The notes beneath the pieces were generated by a model. It was not told the DNA's origin, searched no databases, and saw nothing but the letters and a program-made list of their open reading frames with translations. The translations under genes and the position numbers were made by a program. Shown here one piece after another: positions 36,611-45,454 of a DNA stretch of 64,000 nucleotides. The stretch lies in contig NZ_MRTQ01000009.1 in NCBI RefSeq assembly GCF_001956215.1, forward strand, positions 111,949 through 175,948, given 5' to 3'. Position 1 is the stretch's first letter, and every line of letters starts with the position of its first letter. This DNA is from Paenibacillus sp. FSL R5-0490 (GTDB lineage Bacteria > Bacillota > Bacilli > Bacillales > Cytobacillaceae).

Positions 36611-36625
36611 TAGTAAGCGTTTTCT
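36611..36625 (-). promoter_or_regulatory. Candidate cre (CcpA) site between mvaB and thiolase
   Basis: TAGTAAGCGTTTTCT matches WTGNAANCGNWNNCW at all but one position and lies 32-46 nt upstream of the mvaB start codon. Catabolite repression of this carbon-scavenging island is biologically reasonable but inferred. Confidence 0.4.
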
Positions 36626-36758
36626 CGACGTCCTTAAATTTATTGTATTAGGAAAGTATTTTCGATTGCAAGAATAATAGAAATTTTGACAAAATAAAAG
36701 GAATTTTGATATCCCTCAACGAATATAAGCAAAGAGATGTTTTGAAAGGATGAGAGAG

Positions 36759-37946
36759 ATGGCACAAACAGAAGTCGTAATAGTCAGCGCTGTCCGGACA
36801 GCAATCGGCAGTTTCAATGGAAGTCTTAAAGATGTATCAGCACCAGAGCTTGGGGCGATTGCGATTAAAGGCGCTCTTGAAAAAGCAGGTGTAACACCGG
36901 ATCAAATAGATGAAGTAATCCTGGGAAATGTCCTGCAGGCAGGCCTGGGACAAAACACAGCAAGGCAGGCAGCTCTTAAAGCGGGTCTTCCTGAAAGCGT
37001 TTCCGCGATGACGATTAATAAAGTTTGCGGTTCAGGGCTGAAGGCGGTCCATTTAGCAGCACAGGCCATTTTGGCCGGCGATGCCGAAGCAGTGATTGCA
37101 GGCGGCATGGAAAATATGAGCCAGGCGCCTTACATACTGAAAAATGCAAGAAATGGCTTTAAAATGGGAGACCAAAAACTTATAGATTCGATGATTTCAG
37201 ACGGTCTCTGGTGTGCTTTTAATGATTACCATATGGGAGTTACGGCTGAAAATCTTTGCTCGAAATATGAGCTGAGCAGGGAAGAACAGGACAAATTTGC
37301 CGCAGACAGCCAGGAAAAGGCGGCCAAGGCAATTGAAGAAGGAAAATTCAAAGATGAGATCGTTCCGGTTAAAATTCCTCAGCGAAAAGGGGATCCGATC
37401 GTTTTTGATACAGACGAGTATCCGAAAAAAGGGACAACTGCTGAAAAGCTCGCAGGCCTGCGTCCGGCGTTTAAGAAAGATGGCAGCGTAACAGCCGGAA
37501 ATGCGTCCGGGATTAATGACGGGGCGGCTGTATTGCTGGTTATGAGCAGAAAGAAAGCAGATGAACTGGGGCTTAAACCATTAGTGACGATTAAAGGAAA
37601 TGCAAGTGCTGGTGTGGATCCAAGCATCATGGGCATTGGCCCTGTTGCTGCTGTGAAAAAAGCGCTTGAAAAGGCATCTGTTTCCATGGATGAATTGGAG
37701 CTGATTGAAGCAAACGAGGCATTTGCAGCCCAGTCGCTTGCAGTTGACAGGGAGCTTATGTTTAACAAGGAGATCCTGAATGTTAATGGCGGGGCCATTG
37801 CACTCGGACATCCGATCGGCGCAAGCGGAGCACGAATCCTTGTAACTCTTATACATGAGATGCAAAAAAGACAGGCAAAGAAAGGCCTTGCAACTCTTTG
37901 CATTGGCGGAGGTCAAGGGGTAGCTACAGTAGTGGAGCTTGCATAG
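36759..37946 (+). CDS. Acetyl-CoA C-acetyltransferase (thiolase)
   Basis: Thiolase joining or cleaving acetoacetyl-CoA and acetyl-CoA. Active-site residues are visible: the acylated cysteine in [11 protein letters not shown] (near 88), NEAFAAQ, the histidine in [10 protein letters not shown] and the second cysteine in CIGGGQG. The length is 395 aa. ATG 36759 is used because GAAAGGA is 7 nt upstream; the in-frame ATG 36750 abuts that site. It is followed by scoA after 57 nt and scoB, so the operon would run acetoacetate to acetoacetyl-CoA to two acetyl-CoA. Confidence 0.93.
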   Translation: MAQTEVVIVSAVRTAIGSFNGSLKDVSAPELGAIAIKGALEKAGVTPDQIDEVILGNVLQAGLGQNTARQAALKAGLPESVSAMTINKVCGSGLKAVHLAAQAILAGDAEAVIAGGMENMSQAPYILKNARNGFKMGDQKLIDSMISDGLWCAFNDYHMGVTAENLCSKYELSREEQDKFAADSQEKAAKAIEEGKFKDEIVPVKIPQRKGDPIVFDTDEYPKKGTTAEKLAGLRPAFKKDGSVTAGNASGINDGAAVLLVMSRKKADELGLKPLVTIKGNASAGVDPSIMGIGPVAAVKKALEKASVSMDELELIEANEAFAAQSLAVDRELMFNKEILNVNGGAIALGHPIGASGARILVTLIHEMQKRQAKKGLATLCIGGGQGVATVVELA

Positions 37947-38003
37947 CCGTATTTGATAAAAGTTAGTAAAAATAAGTACTTTTTAATGAAAGGAGCGATT
38001 GAA

Positions 38004-38693
38004 GTGAAGAAAATTTGTACTTCCTTCAGTGAAGCGGTTCAGGAAATTCACGATGGTGCTGTCCTTATGGTTGGCGGTTTCGGTCTGTGCGGAATTCCGG
38101 AAAACCTTATTCTGGCTTTAGTTGAAAAAGGGGTTAAGGATCTGACAGTCATCTCGAATAACTGCGGTGTTGACGATTGGGGACTTGGACTGCTTTTAAA
38201 AAATAAACAGATTAAGAAAATGGTTGGTTCGTATGTTGGGGAAAACAAAGAGTTTGAAAGACAGGTTCTCTCAGGGGAAATTGAAGTAGAGCTGCTTCCT
38301 CAAGGAACATTGGCAGAGAAAATACGTGCAGGCGGAGCAGGCATTCCTGCTTTTTACACACCAGCTGGAGTAGGGACCCCAATTGCAGAGGGGAAAGAGA
38401 CGAAGATGTTCGACGGCAAGGAATATCTCCTTGAAGAAGCTCTGAAAGCAGACTTCAGCCTTGTGAGGGCATGGAAGGGCGATAAGATGGGCAATCTTGT
38501 TTATCATAAAACGGCCCGAAACTTCAATCCGATGATTGCGGCAGCCGGCAAAGTGACAATTGCAGAAGTGGAGACGCTTTATGAGATTGGTGAACTGGAT
38601 CCGAATTATATTCATACCCCGAGCATATATGTTCAATCACTGATTGAAGGGAAACAGGAGAAGCGCATTGAAAGACTGACGGTGAAGAAATAA
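38004..38693 (+). CDS. scoA: 3-oxoacid CoA-transferase subunit A
   Basis: Alpha subunit of succinyl-CoA:3-oxoacid CoA-transferase, which activates acetoacetate. Visible family features are [19 protein letters not shown] sequence (here [15 protein letters not shown]), [14 protein letters not shown] and [16 protein letters not shown]. The frame is open from 37953, but GTG 38004 has AAAGGAG 8-9 nt upstream and gives [12 protein letters not shown] as in the family (229 aa). The scoB start is 27 nt downstream. Confidence 0.92.
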   Translation: MKKICTSFSEAVQEIHDGAVLMVGGFGLCGIPENLILALVEKGVKDLTVISNNCGVDDWGLGLLLKNKQIKKMVGSYVGENKEFERQVLSGEIEVELLPQGTLAEKIRAGGAGIPAFYTPAGVGTPIAEGKETKMFDGKEYLLEEALKADFSLVRAWKGDKMGNLVYHKTARNFNPMIAAAGKVTIAEVETLYEIGELDPNYIHTPSIYVQSLIEGKQEKRIERLTVKK

Positions 38694-38720
38694 ATACCAG
38701 TGACGGAAGGAGAGGGTGTC

Positions 38721-39389
38721 ATGAGTAACGATAAAGCGGCAGTACGCGAAAAAATTGCCAGACGGGCTGAAAAGGAAATTGAAAATGGCTTTTACGTGAA
38801 TTTGGGAATCGGTATGCCAACATTGGTTGCCAATTATATTTCTGATAATAAGGAAGTGGTCCTGCAATCTGAAAATGGATTACTGGGAATTGGCCCGTAT
38901 CCTGCAGAAAGTGAAGTTGATCCGGATCTGATTAACGCAGGAAAAGAAACAGTTACAGCGATCGCGGGATCATCTTATTTTGATAGTGCCGAATCTTTTG
39001 CAATGATCAGGGGCGGCCATGTGAATATTGCCATTCTCGGGGGCATGGAAGTCTCTGAAAAAGGAGATCTTGCCAACTGGATGATTCCCGGAAAAATGAT
39101 CAAGGGAATGGGCGGTGCAATGGATCTGGTTCATGGCGCCAATAAAATCATTGTCATTATGGATCACACTAATAAAAATGGCGATTCAAAAATTCTTAAA
39201 GAATGCAGCCTGCCTTTAACAGGTAAAAACGTCGTTGACCGCATTATAACTGAGCGGGCAGTCATCGATGTCACCGAGTCCGGTTTGAAGCTTGTTGAAG
39301 TAGCTAAAGGCTTCACAATTGAGGATATTATCAATTCGACAGAACCCCAATTGCAGGTTGATGAAAACGTTGTAACAGAAGCATACTAA
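38721..39389 (+). CDS. scoB: 3-oxoacid CoA-transferase subunit B
   Basis: Beta subunit of the CoA-transferase; the catalytic glutamate is in [40 protein letters not shown] and [16 protein letters not shown] are further family blocks. ATG 38721 follows GGAAGGAGAGG by 7 nt; GTG 38700 is also in frame but lies before that site. The length is 222 aa. It partners with ScoA in ketone-body or acetoacetate use. Confidence 0.93.
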   Translation: MSNDKAAVREKIARRAEKEIENGFYVNLGIGMPTLVANYISDNKEVVLQSENGLLGIGPYPAESEVDPDLINAGKETVTAIAGSSYFDSAESFAMIRGGHVNIAILGGMEVSEKGDLANWMIPGKMIKGMGGAMDLVHGANKIIVIMDHTNKNGDSKILKECSLPLTGKNVVDRIITERAVIDVTESGLKLVEVAKGFTIEDIINSTEPQLQVDENVVTEAY

Positions 39390-39458
39390 TACATCTGAAA
39401 AGTACAGCTGCATGCTGTGCTTTTCATTATTTTCATCCTAATGAAAAGGGGAGAAAAA

Positions 39459-39830
39459 ATGAGTTTTTCCTTTAAAGGAATTGACCATATCCAGCTGGCA
39501 GCTCCGAAAGGCTGCGAGGAGGAAGCCAGAAAATTTTACGGTGAACAGCTTGGCCTGAAGGAAATTCCCAAGCCTGAAAATCTTCAAAAGCGCGGAGGCT
39601 GCTGGTTTATTTGCGGAAATCAGGAAATTCATATTGGGGTGCAGGAGGGCTTCCTGCCTGCCAAAAAAGCCCACCCTGGATTTATTGTGGAAAACCTGGA
39701 AGCCTTGAGAAGCAGTCTTCAAGAGCAGAAAATAACAATAAAGGAAGAACCTCCGATAGAAGGAAGAGAGAGATTCTTTGTAGATGATCCATTCGGAAAC
39801 AGAATTGAGTTTCTGGAGTTTTTATCATAA
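39459..39830 (+). CDS. VOC/glyoxalase-fold protein
   Basis: A 123-aa single-domain VOC protein. It starts MSFSFKGIDHIQLAAPKGCE, with the metal-type histidine in IDHIQLA, a second His in NQEIHIGV and a terminal Glu in NRIEFLEF, so a metal site is possible. The start at ATG 39459 is fixed by AAAAGGGGAG; the upstream extension to 39417 has no ribosome site. It follows scoB by 69 nt and may be in the same operon. The reaction is unknown; lyase, dioxygenase and resistance proteins all share this fold. Confidence 0.8.
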   Translation: MSFSFKGIDHIQLAAPKGCEEEARKFYGEQLGLKEIPKPENLQKRGGCWFICGNQEIHIGVQEGFLPAKKAHPGFIVENLEALRSSLQEQKITIKEEPPIEGRERFFVDDPFGNRIEFLEFLS

Positions 39831-39908
39831 AAAGTGATTTAGCCTGCTCCTTCATGAATAATAATATATGCTATAATAAATGGCAAAATCAGTTGATGAG
39901 GGGATTAA

Positions 39909-40154
39909 ATGAAAAAGAAAAAACACCATTCCCAGCCTAAGAAAGACGACAAACCAGTCACGTTAGGCGACATGCTGAACCAGGACCTGGTGGAGCAGCT
40001 GAAAGGGAAAAAGCAGGAATTAAAGGCTGCTGAAGATAAACAGAAGGAAGAAGAAGAGCGCAGAAAAAGAGAGGAAAGAAGACTGCGCGAAAAAAATAAA
40101 AGTTTTGAAGAGCTGCTTGGAGAAAGCGATCTTAACTGGAAAGAATACAAATAA
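39909..40154 (+). CDS. yqkE: YqkE family small coiled-coil protein
   Basis: An 81-aa, extremely charged protein: a basic N-terminus (MKKKKHHSQPKK), then a long Glu/Arg/Lys-rich helix with coiled-coil character (residues 30-65) and a short conserved end SFEELLGESDLNWKEYK. It matches B. subtilis YqkE in position before yqkF. GAGGGG precedes ATG. The function is unknown. Confidence 0.82.
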   Translation: MKKKKHHSQPKKDDKPVTLGDMLNQDLVEQLKGKKQELKAAEDKQKEEEERRKREERRLREKNKSFEELLGESDLNWKEYK

Positions 40155-40160
40155 CATTAA

Positions 40161-40197
40161 AAGAAGGGGCCGACTTTTCCGTCAGCCCCTTTCTTGT
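40161..40197. terminator. Bidirectional terminator between yqkE and yqkF
   Basis: AAGAAGGGGCCGAC pairs with GTCAGCCCCTTTCTT with one mismatch between convergent genes. Confidence 0.8.
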
Positions 40198-40217
40198 CTT
40201 AAATTATGGACTTTCTA

Positions 40218-41141
40218 TCATCTATGCTGCTCATATTTATTTAGCTTTGCAATAGATTTAATGATAGCCAATTCATTTTCGTTGAGAGGAATGGCTCTTG
40301 CTGCTTCTGCATTTGCTCTTACTTGCTCAGCCCGGCTGGCCCCGGCTGTAACAGAAGCGACAGCAGGGTTCGCAAGATTGAACTGAAATGCTATTTCGTT
40401 CATGGTGCGCTGGTCTGAAATTTTTCCCCGGATGCTGGTGAGCGTTTTTTCCAATTCAGCATAGCTGTAATCCATATAGCCTTTCTCTTTTACCGATTCT
40501 GATGCTTTATCCAGCATTTTGTCGCTGAGCAGCCCTTTGGCCAGCGGTCCTCTAGTAACAGCACTGATGCCTTTTTGATTCAGAAGAATCAGCGCTTCTT
40601 CTTCAGGACGCCGGTCTAAAATGCTGTATTGCATCATGACAGAAACAATGGATGATTTTGATGCAAATTCCCGGATCACATTGGGGCGAATGGAGGAAAT
40701 GCCATATTGGCGGATGTATCCTTCTTCCTTTAGTTCCTCAAATGCTTCAATGGTTTCATCAATCGGATCTTCAATCGTGCCGCCGTGAAGCTGATATAAA
40801 TCAATATAGTCCGTAGCGAGTCTTTTTAAGCTGTCCTTTACAGCTTCTTTGATATGGCGTTTAGAGGGATCCCAGCTCCAGCCGTCTTTATTTTTATTCC
40901 AGCGGTTACCGGCTTTGGTTGCAATGATCACCTGTTCACGGACATTCTTTAAGGATTGTCCGACAAGCTTTTCATTTTCGCCAAAGTCGTATAAATCAGC
41001 TGTATCAAAATAATTGATTCCTTCTTCAAGGGCCGTTTCAATAATTTCCTGGGCCTTATAAGGGTTGGTGCCTATGGACATGCAGCCCAGCCCCAGTTCG
41101 CTTACGTACAAGTCTGAGTTTCCAAGTCTTCTCTTTTTCAA
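40218..41141 (-). CDS. yqkF: Aldo/keto reductase (YqkF)
   Basis: NADPH-dependent aldo/keto reductase of 307 aa with the full catalytic tetrad: Asp and Tyr in YFDTADLYDFGENE, Lys in IATKAGNRW and His in LYQLHGGTIED. The C-terminal NPAVASVTAGASRAEQVRANA binds NADPH. It is convergent with yqkE and close to mciZ on the same strand. The substrate is unknown. Confidence 0.9.
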   Translation of the reverse strand: MKKRRLGNSDLYVSELGLGCMSIGTNPYKAQEIIETALEEGINYFDTADLYDFGENEKLVGQSLKNVREQVIIATKAGNRWNKNKDGWSWDPSKRHIKEAVKDSLKRLATDYIDLYQLHGGTIEDPIDETIEAFEELKEEGYIRQYGISSIRPNVIREFASKSSIVSVMMQYSILDRRPEEEALILLNQKGISAVTRGPLAKGLLSDKMLDKASESVKEKGYMDYSYAELEKTLTSIRGKISDQRTMNEIAFQFNLANPAVASVTAGASRAEQVRANAEAARAIPLNENELAIIKSIAKLNKYEQHR

Positions 41142-41213
41142 GTAACCACCTCATTTGAATGTTTTCTATAATTGTACATAAACAAATGAGGCATACTCAA
41201 ATTTAGAGGCTTA

Positions 41214-41348
41214 TCATTTTTTGATGTTCTGAGATTCAACCCAGTCTTTTACAAGGACATACTGCCTGCTGTATTGTTTTAGCTTCTCGCGGACTTCCCA
41301 GGCTTTGCCGGCCAGAATAATCCCCCTATTATGGACATACACCTTCAT
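41214..41348 (-). CDS. mciZ: MciZ, peptide inhibitor of FtsZ (mother cell)
   Basis: A 44-codon gene whose product, MKVYVHNRGIILAGKAWEVR at its N-terminus and then EKLKQYSRQYVLVKDWV, aligns along its length with B. subtilis MciZ (40 aa), including the GKAWE core. MciZ binds the C-terminal polymerisation face of FtsZ and blocks extra septation in the sporulating mother cell. It lies between yqkF and nudF as in B. subtilis. GGGGGAG precedes ATG by about 8 nt, and a sigma-E-like promoter lies 31 nt upstream of the start. Confidence 0.88.
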   Translation of the reverse strand: MKVYVHNRGIILAGKAWEVREKLKQYSRQYVLVKDWVESQNIKK

Positions 41349-41378
41349 GCCATACTCCCCCTCATCAAGTATGATAAA

Positions 41379-41407
41379 ATGTATGAGCAATCATTACCGG
41401 AATAGAA
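41379..41407 (-). promoter_or_regulatory. Sigma-E-like promoter of mciZ
   Basis: On the minus strand CATACATT (41386-41379) matches the sigma-E -10 consensus CATACAHT. TTCTATT (41407-41401) lies 14 nt upstream as a weak -35. This agrees with the known mother-cell expression of mciZ in B. subtilis. Confidence 0.6.
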
Positions 41408-41425
41408 CAGGAGTGACTGAAAACA

Positions 41426-41977
41426 ATGAGCCGCCTAGAAGAAAAAACAATTAAAACGGAAAAAATCTTCACTGGTAAAGTCATCAGTCTGCAAGTGGAG
41501 GATGTTGAACTGCCGAATGGCAAAACATCGAAGCGGGAGATTATCAAACATCCCGGAGCAGTAGCTGTATTGGCAGTAACAGAGGATAATAAAATAGTGA
41601 TGGTTGAACAATATCGAAAAGCGCTGGATAAGGTTATTGCTGAAATTCCTGCCGGAAAGCTTGAAGCAGGAGAAGAACCCAGCGTGTGTGCAGAAAGGGA
41701 ACTGGAAGAAGAAACGGGGTACGGCTGCACGGAAATGGAATGGCTGATTTCATTCTACACTTCGCCCGGATTTGCCGATGAGCTCGTACATTTATATATA
41801 GCAAAGGGCCTTAAGAAAAAAGAAAATGCCGCATCCCCTGATGAAGATGAATTTGTGAACCTTTTGGAGGTAACCCTGGAGGAAGCCATATCCCTGCTTG
41901 GGGAGCAAAAGGTTTATGATGCGAAAACGGCTTATGCAATCCAATATCTGCAGCTTCAAGAGGCGTTGAAAAAATAA
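41426..41977 (+). CDS. nudF: ADP-ribose pyrophosphatase (Nudix hydrolase)
   Basis: Hydrolyses ADP-ribose to AMP and ribose 5-phosphate. The Nudix box is GKLEAGEEPSVCAERELEEE followed by TGY, with the REVEEE-type metal cluster intact, near residues 75-98. It is preceded by VVEQYRKALDKVI-like sequence (here MVEQYRKALDKVIAEIPAG) typical of ADP-ribose pyrophosphatases. The length (183 aa) fits. It starts ATG 41426 after GGAGTGA and ends 1 nt before the endonuclease Q gene, suggesting a two-gene operon divergent from mciZ. Confidence 0.93.
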   Translation: MSRLEEKTIKTEKIFTGKVISLQVEDVELPNGKTSKREIIKHPGAVAVLAVTEDNKIVMVEQYRKALDKVIAEIPAGKLEAGEEPSVCAERELEEETGYGCTEMEWLISFYTSPGFADELVHLYIAKGLKKKENAASPDEDEFVNLLEVTLEEAISLLGEQKVYDAKTAYAIQYLQLQEALKK

Positions 41978-41978
41978 C

Positions 41979-43145
41979 ATGAGGCGCTTTTTTGCTGATC
42001 TTCATATCCATATTGGACGTACGTTTACGGGAAAGCCAGTTAAAATAACAGGCGCTAAATCCCTTACCTTCACTAATATCATCAGGCATGCCCGCAATGA
42101 AAAGGGGCTTGATATCATTGGCATTATTGATTGTCATTCTCCTGAAGTCATCCTTGAAATCGAGGACTTGGCCCAAAAAGGCTTTGTAACCGAGCATAAG
42201 GACGGGGGCCTTCAATACGGAGATTTGACGATAATTCCCGGGTCGGAGCTTGAAATTTATGATGATTCCTGCAAAGGCCCTATCCATGTCCTTTGCTACT
42301 TTCCAACCCTATCCGCAATGAAGGATTTCTCTGCCTGGCTGACAGGGTATTTGAAGAACATAACATTAAGCTCTCAAAGAATTTATGCCTCAGGCAGAAT
42401 GCTGCAGGAAAAAGTAAAGGAACTGGATGGGCTTTTTATTCCTGCCCATGTTTTTACCCCATTTAAAAGCCTATTCGGAAAAGGGGTAGAGCGGTCGCTG
42501 TCAGAGGTTTTTGATCCTGATTTAATTGATGCAATTGAGCTGGGGCTTAGTGCAGATACGATGATGGCTGATCAAATAGCTGAACTTCACAGATATACAT
42601 TCTTAACAAATTCAGATGCCCATTCACTAAAAAAGATCGCCAGAGAATATCAGGTTCTGGAAATGGAAGCACCTACATTTGCTGATTTGCACAAGGCTTT
42701 GGCCGGAAAAGAAAAATGCAGGGTTAAAGCCAATTACGGGCTGGATCCTCTGCTCGGAAAATACCATCAGACTGTTTGTTCTGAATGTTTTGGCCCCTTT
42801 GATGAAGAGAAGGGTAAATGCCGGAATTGCAGTCACCACAAATTTATCAAAGGCGTGGCTGACCGGATCTCTGAACTGAAATCTTCCGGAGGATTGCCCG
42901 TTGTACGGCCGCCTTATATTCATCAGGTCCCTCTTGAGTTCATACCAGGGTTAGGTCCGAAAATGCTCGAGAAGCTCCTGGATCATTTCGGAACTGAAAT
43001 GGCCATTCTTCATGATGTTCCTTTCTCAGAAATCAGCAAAGTAATTCCTGAGAAGACAGCCATGCATATTGGAAAAGCGCGTGAAGGAAAGCTGAACCTC
43101 CAGGCAGGAGGCGGAGGCAAGTACGGCAGAATTGTGGATTTATAA
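41979..43145 (+). CDS. yqxK: Endonuclease Q family protein (PHP domain)
   Basis: A 388-aa homologue of endonuclease Q, which cuts 5' of deaminated or abasic bases. The N-terminal PHP motif is FADLHIHIG, followed by IIDCHSPEV, PGSELEI, PAHVFTPFKS and TNSDAHS, giving the expected His/Asp/Glu metal ligands. A Cys-x2-Cys...Cys-x2-Cys zinc site follows (CSECFGPFDEEKGKCRNC). The end has a helix-hairpin-helix (PGLGPKMLEKLLDHFG). The start is one base after the nudF stop. In B. subtilis it corresponds to YqxK. DNA repair is inferred from the family. Confidence 0.88.
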   Translation: MRRFFADLHIHIGRTFTGKPVKITGAKSLTFTNIIRHARNEKGLDIIGIIDCHSPEVILEIEDLAQKGFVTEHKDGGLQYGDLTIIPGSELEIYDDSCKGPIHVLCYFPTLSAMKDFSAWLTGYLKNITLSSQRIYASGRMLQEKVKELDGLFIPAHVFTPFKSLFGKGVERSLSEVFDPDLIDAIELGLSADTMMADQIAELHRYTFLTNSDAHSLKKIAREYQVLEMEAPTFADLHKALAGKEKCRVKANYGLDPLLGKYHQTVCSECFGPFDEEKGKCRNCSHHKFIKGVADRISELKSSGGLPVVRPPYIHQVPLEFIPGLGPKMLEKLLDHFGTEMAILHDVPFSEISKVIPEKTAMHIGKAREGKLNLQAGGGGKYGRIVDL

Positions 43146-43147
43146 AA

Positions 43148-43176
43148 AATAGAGCCCATCGAGGCTCTATTTTTGT
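43148..43176. terminator. Bidirectional terminator after the endonuclease Q gene
   Basis: AATAGAGCC pairs with GGCTCTATT and is followed by T3-4 on both strands, between convergent genes. Confidence 0.8.
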
Positions 43177-43739
43177 TTTCTGCTGACTTTAGCATAAATG
43201 CAAGTATCTCTAAGCTCTTTTCCATCTGCACTTAGACTGTCATTAATCAGGGTTCCTTCAAGCGTGTACCCCAGCTTTTCGGGAATTCTCCGGCTGTTGA
43301 TGTTTCTCGGATCACATCTGATTTCCACTCTGTTTGCTTGAAAATGCTCAAAGGCAAACTTCGTCAAGCCTGCAGCAGCTTCAGAAATATAGCCGTTCTT
43401 CCGAAACCTCACATCTCCCCAATAGCCAATTTCGAATTTGCGGACATCCCAATTGATGCGATGCAGGCCACTAGAGCCGACAAATACATCATCTTCTTTC
43501 CTATAAATATGGATACGGAAATCTTCCCTTTGAATAAACTTGGCATAGGAATTGCGGATACCTGACTCAACTTCATCAGCTGATTGTTCATTCTGTGCAA
43601 AAGGAAGCCATTTTTTAAGCTCGGCAGCTGAAGCTGACACAGCTTCATGAACAGTTTTTCCGTCTCCGGGCAAAGCGGGCCTCATATAAAGTCTTTCTGT
43701 TTCAATTCTTTCTGGAAACTCTATTAAAATCGGATCCAT
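43167..43739 (-). CDS. GNAT-family N-acetyltransferase (RimJ/RimL type)
   Basis: A 190-aa acetyltransferase of the RimJ/RimL/YdaF group: ETERLYMRPALPGDG at the N-terminus, FVGSSGLHRINWDVRKFEIGYW in the middle, RFRKNGYISEAAAGL corresponding to the acetyl-CoA pyrophosphate loop, and NINSRRIPEKLGY near the end. ATG 43739 is preferred over the open extension to TTG 43757 because GGAG lies just upstream, though the spacing is short. It is monocistronic and convergent with the endonuclease Q gene. The substrate is unknown. Confidence 0.85.
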   Translation of the reverse strand: MDPILIEFPERIETERLYMRPALPGDGKTVHEAVSASAAELKKWLPFAQNEQSADEVESGIRNSYAKFIQREDFRIHIYRKEDDVFVGSSGLHRINWDVRKFEIGYWGDVRFRKNGYISEAAAGLTKFAFEHFQANRVEIRCDPRNINSRRIPEKLGYTLEGTLINDSLSADGKELRDTCIYAKVSRKQK

Positions 43740-43848
43740 TTTCTCCAGCGCCCCCAATGATAATTTAAATAATTTTGAAAATTATAGCAAAAAACATATG
43801 AAGTATTCAAGACCTTTTTTTCACAATTGTGAGCAGCACAATTCTTTG

Positions 43849-43876
43849 TCATACAATTCCGGGACAGGCATACAAT
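43849..43876 (+). promoter_or_regulatory. Sigma-E-like promoter of spoIIM
   Basis: TCATACA (43849-43855) and CATACAAT (43869-43876) are 13 nt apart. The second element matches the sigma-E -10 consensus fully. spoIIM is a known sigma-E gene in B. subtilis. Confidence 0.65.
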
Positions 43877-43913
43877 TTAATATCCAATTTGTTTTGTCTT
43901 AGGAGGAAGAGCA

Positions 43914-44558
43914 ATGAAGAAAAAAATTTACCAGAACGCCGCAGCAGCCCACTTTCGCGAACATTCCTCAATCTACTTATTTGTTATTGTTTTATTTCTG
44001 ATGGGTGTCATTTTTGGAGCTATAGTTGTAAATAGCTTGAGTTTTACACAAAAAGAAGATTTATTTTATTATCTGTCTCAGTTTTTTGGACAAGTATCAG
44101 ATGGACATATTGCAGCAGCGGATGAATTATTCAAACAAAGCTTTTTCCATAATACAAAATTTATAGGATTGATGTGGATTTTGGGAATCTCCATAATTGG
44201 ACTGCCAGTCATTCTGATTCTTTTATTTATGAAAGGCATGGTGGTTGGCTTTACAGTTGGCTTTCTCGTTAACCGAATGGGATGGGAAGGATTTTTGCTT
44301 TCCTTCGTATCGGTCCTTCCCCAGAACCTGATCATCATACCTATCTTTATAATCGCCGCAACACTGGCTGTGTCTTTCTCTTTAAAAATGATTAGAAGAC
44401 AATTTATGAAGAAAGCCGGACAGCCCATGATGCCCCTTTTCGGAAGATATATGATTGCTTTTGCTGTGGCCATTCTGTTTCTAATCGCTGCAGCCGGGGT
44501 AGAGGCATTTATCTCGCCTGTCTTAATGAAGTCTGTTGTAAGTTCAATCCAATCCTGA
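43914..44558 (+). CDS. spoIIM: Stage II sporulation protein M
   Basis: Integral membrane protein of the SpoIID-SpoIIM-SpoIIP engulfment complex in the mother-cell septal membrane. Five hydrophobic segments are visible in 214 aa (about 24-44, 80-100, 105-125, 135-155, 180-200), and the DUF95 domain covers nearly all of it. AGGAGG lies about 8 nt upstream of ATG. A terminator follows. Location before fur matches B. subtilis. Confidence 0.95.
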   Translation: MKKKIYQNAAAAHFREHSSIYLFVIVLFLMGVIFGAIVVNSLSFTQKEDLFYYLSQFFGQVSDGHIAAADELFKQSFFHNTKFIGLMWILGISIIGLPVILILLFMKGMVVGFTVGFLVNRMGWEGFLLSFVSVLPQNLIIIPIFIIAATLAVSFSLKMIRRQFMKKAGQPMMPLFGRYMIAFAVAILFLIAAAGVEAFISPVLMKSVVSSIQS

Positions 44559-44571
44559 TAAAAATCATGCT

Positions 44572-44601
44572 AAAGGCAGAGCGGCTGACTCTGCCTTTTT
44601 G
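44572..44601 (+). terminator. Terminator of spoIIM
   Basis: AAAGGCAGAG pairs with CTCTGCCTTT and ends in T5. Confidence 0.85.
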
Positions 44602-44712
44602 CTGTACGGGAAAAGGATAAAAATTATAATATAGGGTACATATAAAGAGGTTTAAAACTGTTTTAGAGAATATTGTAATTATTATTATATTAAATTGATT
44701 ATCGTTTGTTAT

Positions 44713-44756
44713 TTATAATTATTTTATTTTGAATGTGAACTTATTTCTGTTATAAT
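44713..44756 (+). promoter_or_regulatory. fur promoter with PerR-like box
   Basis: TTATAATTATTTTAT (44713-44727) matches the PerR/Fur-family box TTATAATNATTATAA at 13 of 15 positions and lies directly before TTGAAT (44729-44734) and TATAAT (44751-44756), spaced 16 nt. PerR control of fur is known in B. subtilis; the site here is inferred by motif. Confidence 0.6.
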
Positions 44757-44789
44757 GAGAATGTTAGTGGCGAGGGAGGGACTTTCGGT

Positions 44790-45263
44790 ATGGAAAGCAG
44801 AATTGAAAGAATCAAAAAACAGTTGCATTCATCCAGCTATAAACTAACACCACAGCGAGAGGCAACAGTTCGCGTCCTGTTAGAACACGAAGAGGATCAT
44901 TTAAGTGCGGAAGATGTCTACCTCCTAGTAAAAGAGAAATCGCCTGAGATAGGCTTGGCAACTGTATATAGAACACTTGAATTGCTGACTGAATTAAAAA
45001 TTGTCGATAAAATCAACTTCGGTGACGGAGTTTCCCGTTATGACCTGCGTCAGGAAGGGGCAGCCCATTTTCACCACCATTTAGTCTGTATTGAGTGCGG
45101 AGCTGTTGATGAAATACAGGAAGATTTGCTTGAAGACGTTGAGGAAGTGGTTGAACGCCGCTGGAACTTTAAAATAAAAGATCACCGCCTTACGTTCCAT
45201 GGCATCTGCTACCGCTGCCAGGATAAACAAACAGAAAATGAAACCGAAGCAGATGAAAATTAA
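44790..45263 (+). CDS. fur: Ferric uptake regulator Fur
   Basis: Fe(II)-dependent repressor of iron-uptake genes. The winged-helix domain carries LTPQREATVRVLLEH and GLATVYRTLELL. The metal site is HFHHHLVCIECGAVDEI, and the structural zinc is bound by CIEC plus C-terminal CYRC. The length, 157 aa, is slightly above the B. subtilis protein, with an acidic tail rich in Glu. GAGGGAGG is about 9 nt upstream of ATG. It is Fur rather than PerR or Zur by synteny between spoIIM and yqzK-xerD. Confidence 0.93.
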   Translation: MESRIERIKKQLHSSSYKLTPQREATVRVLLEHEEDHLSAEDVYLLVKEKSPEIGLATVYRTLELLTELKIVDKINFGDGVSRYDLRQEGAAHFHHHLVCIECGAVDEIQEDLLEDVEEVVERRWNFKIKDHRLTFHGICYRCQDKQTENETEADEN

Positions 45264-45275
45264 TAGTTTCTTGAC

Positions 45276-45311
45276 AAAGCTTATTCTACATTAGGATAGG
45301 CTTTTTATTTT
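45276..45311 (+). terminator. Terminator of fur
   Basis: AAAGCTTAT pairs with ATAGGCTTT (one G-U) and is followed by TTATTTT. Confidence 0.7.
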
Positions 45312-45454
45312 GAGCCGTTTTCAAAAAGGGCAAGTGCCCTGAAGAAACATCATTTATTCAAATTCAGGTATAATTCTTGTCCAAAATGGCATACCTTTTA
45401 ATAATAGATAGCTGAATATCTTTCTTTTTATTAAAAGTTATGGAGGACCAAACC

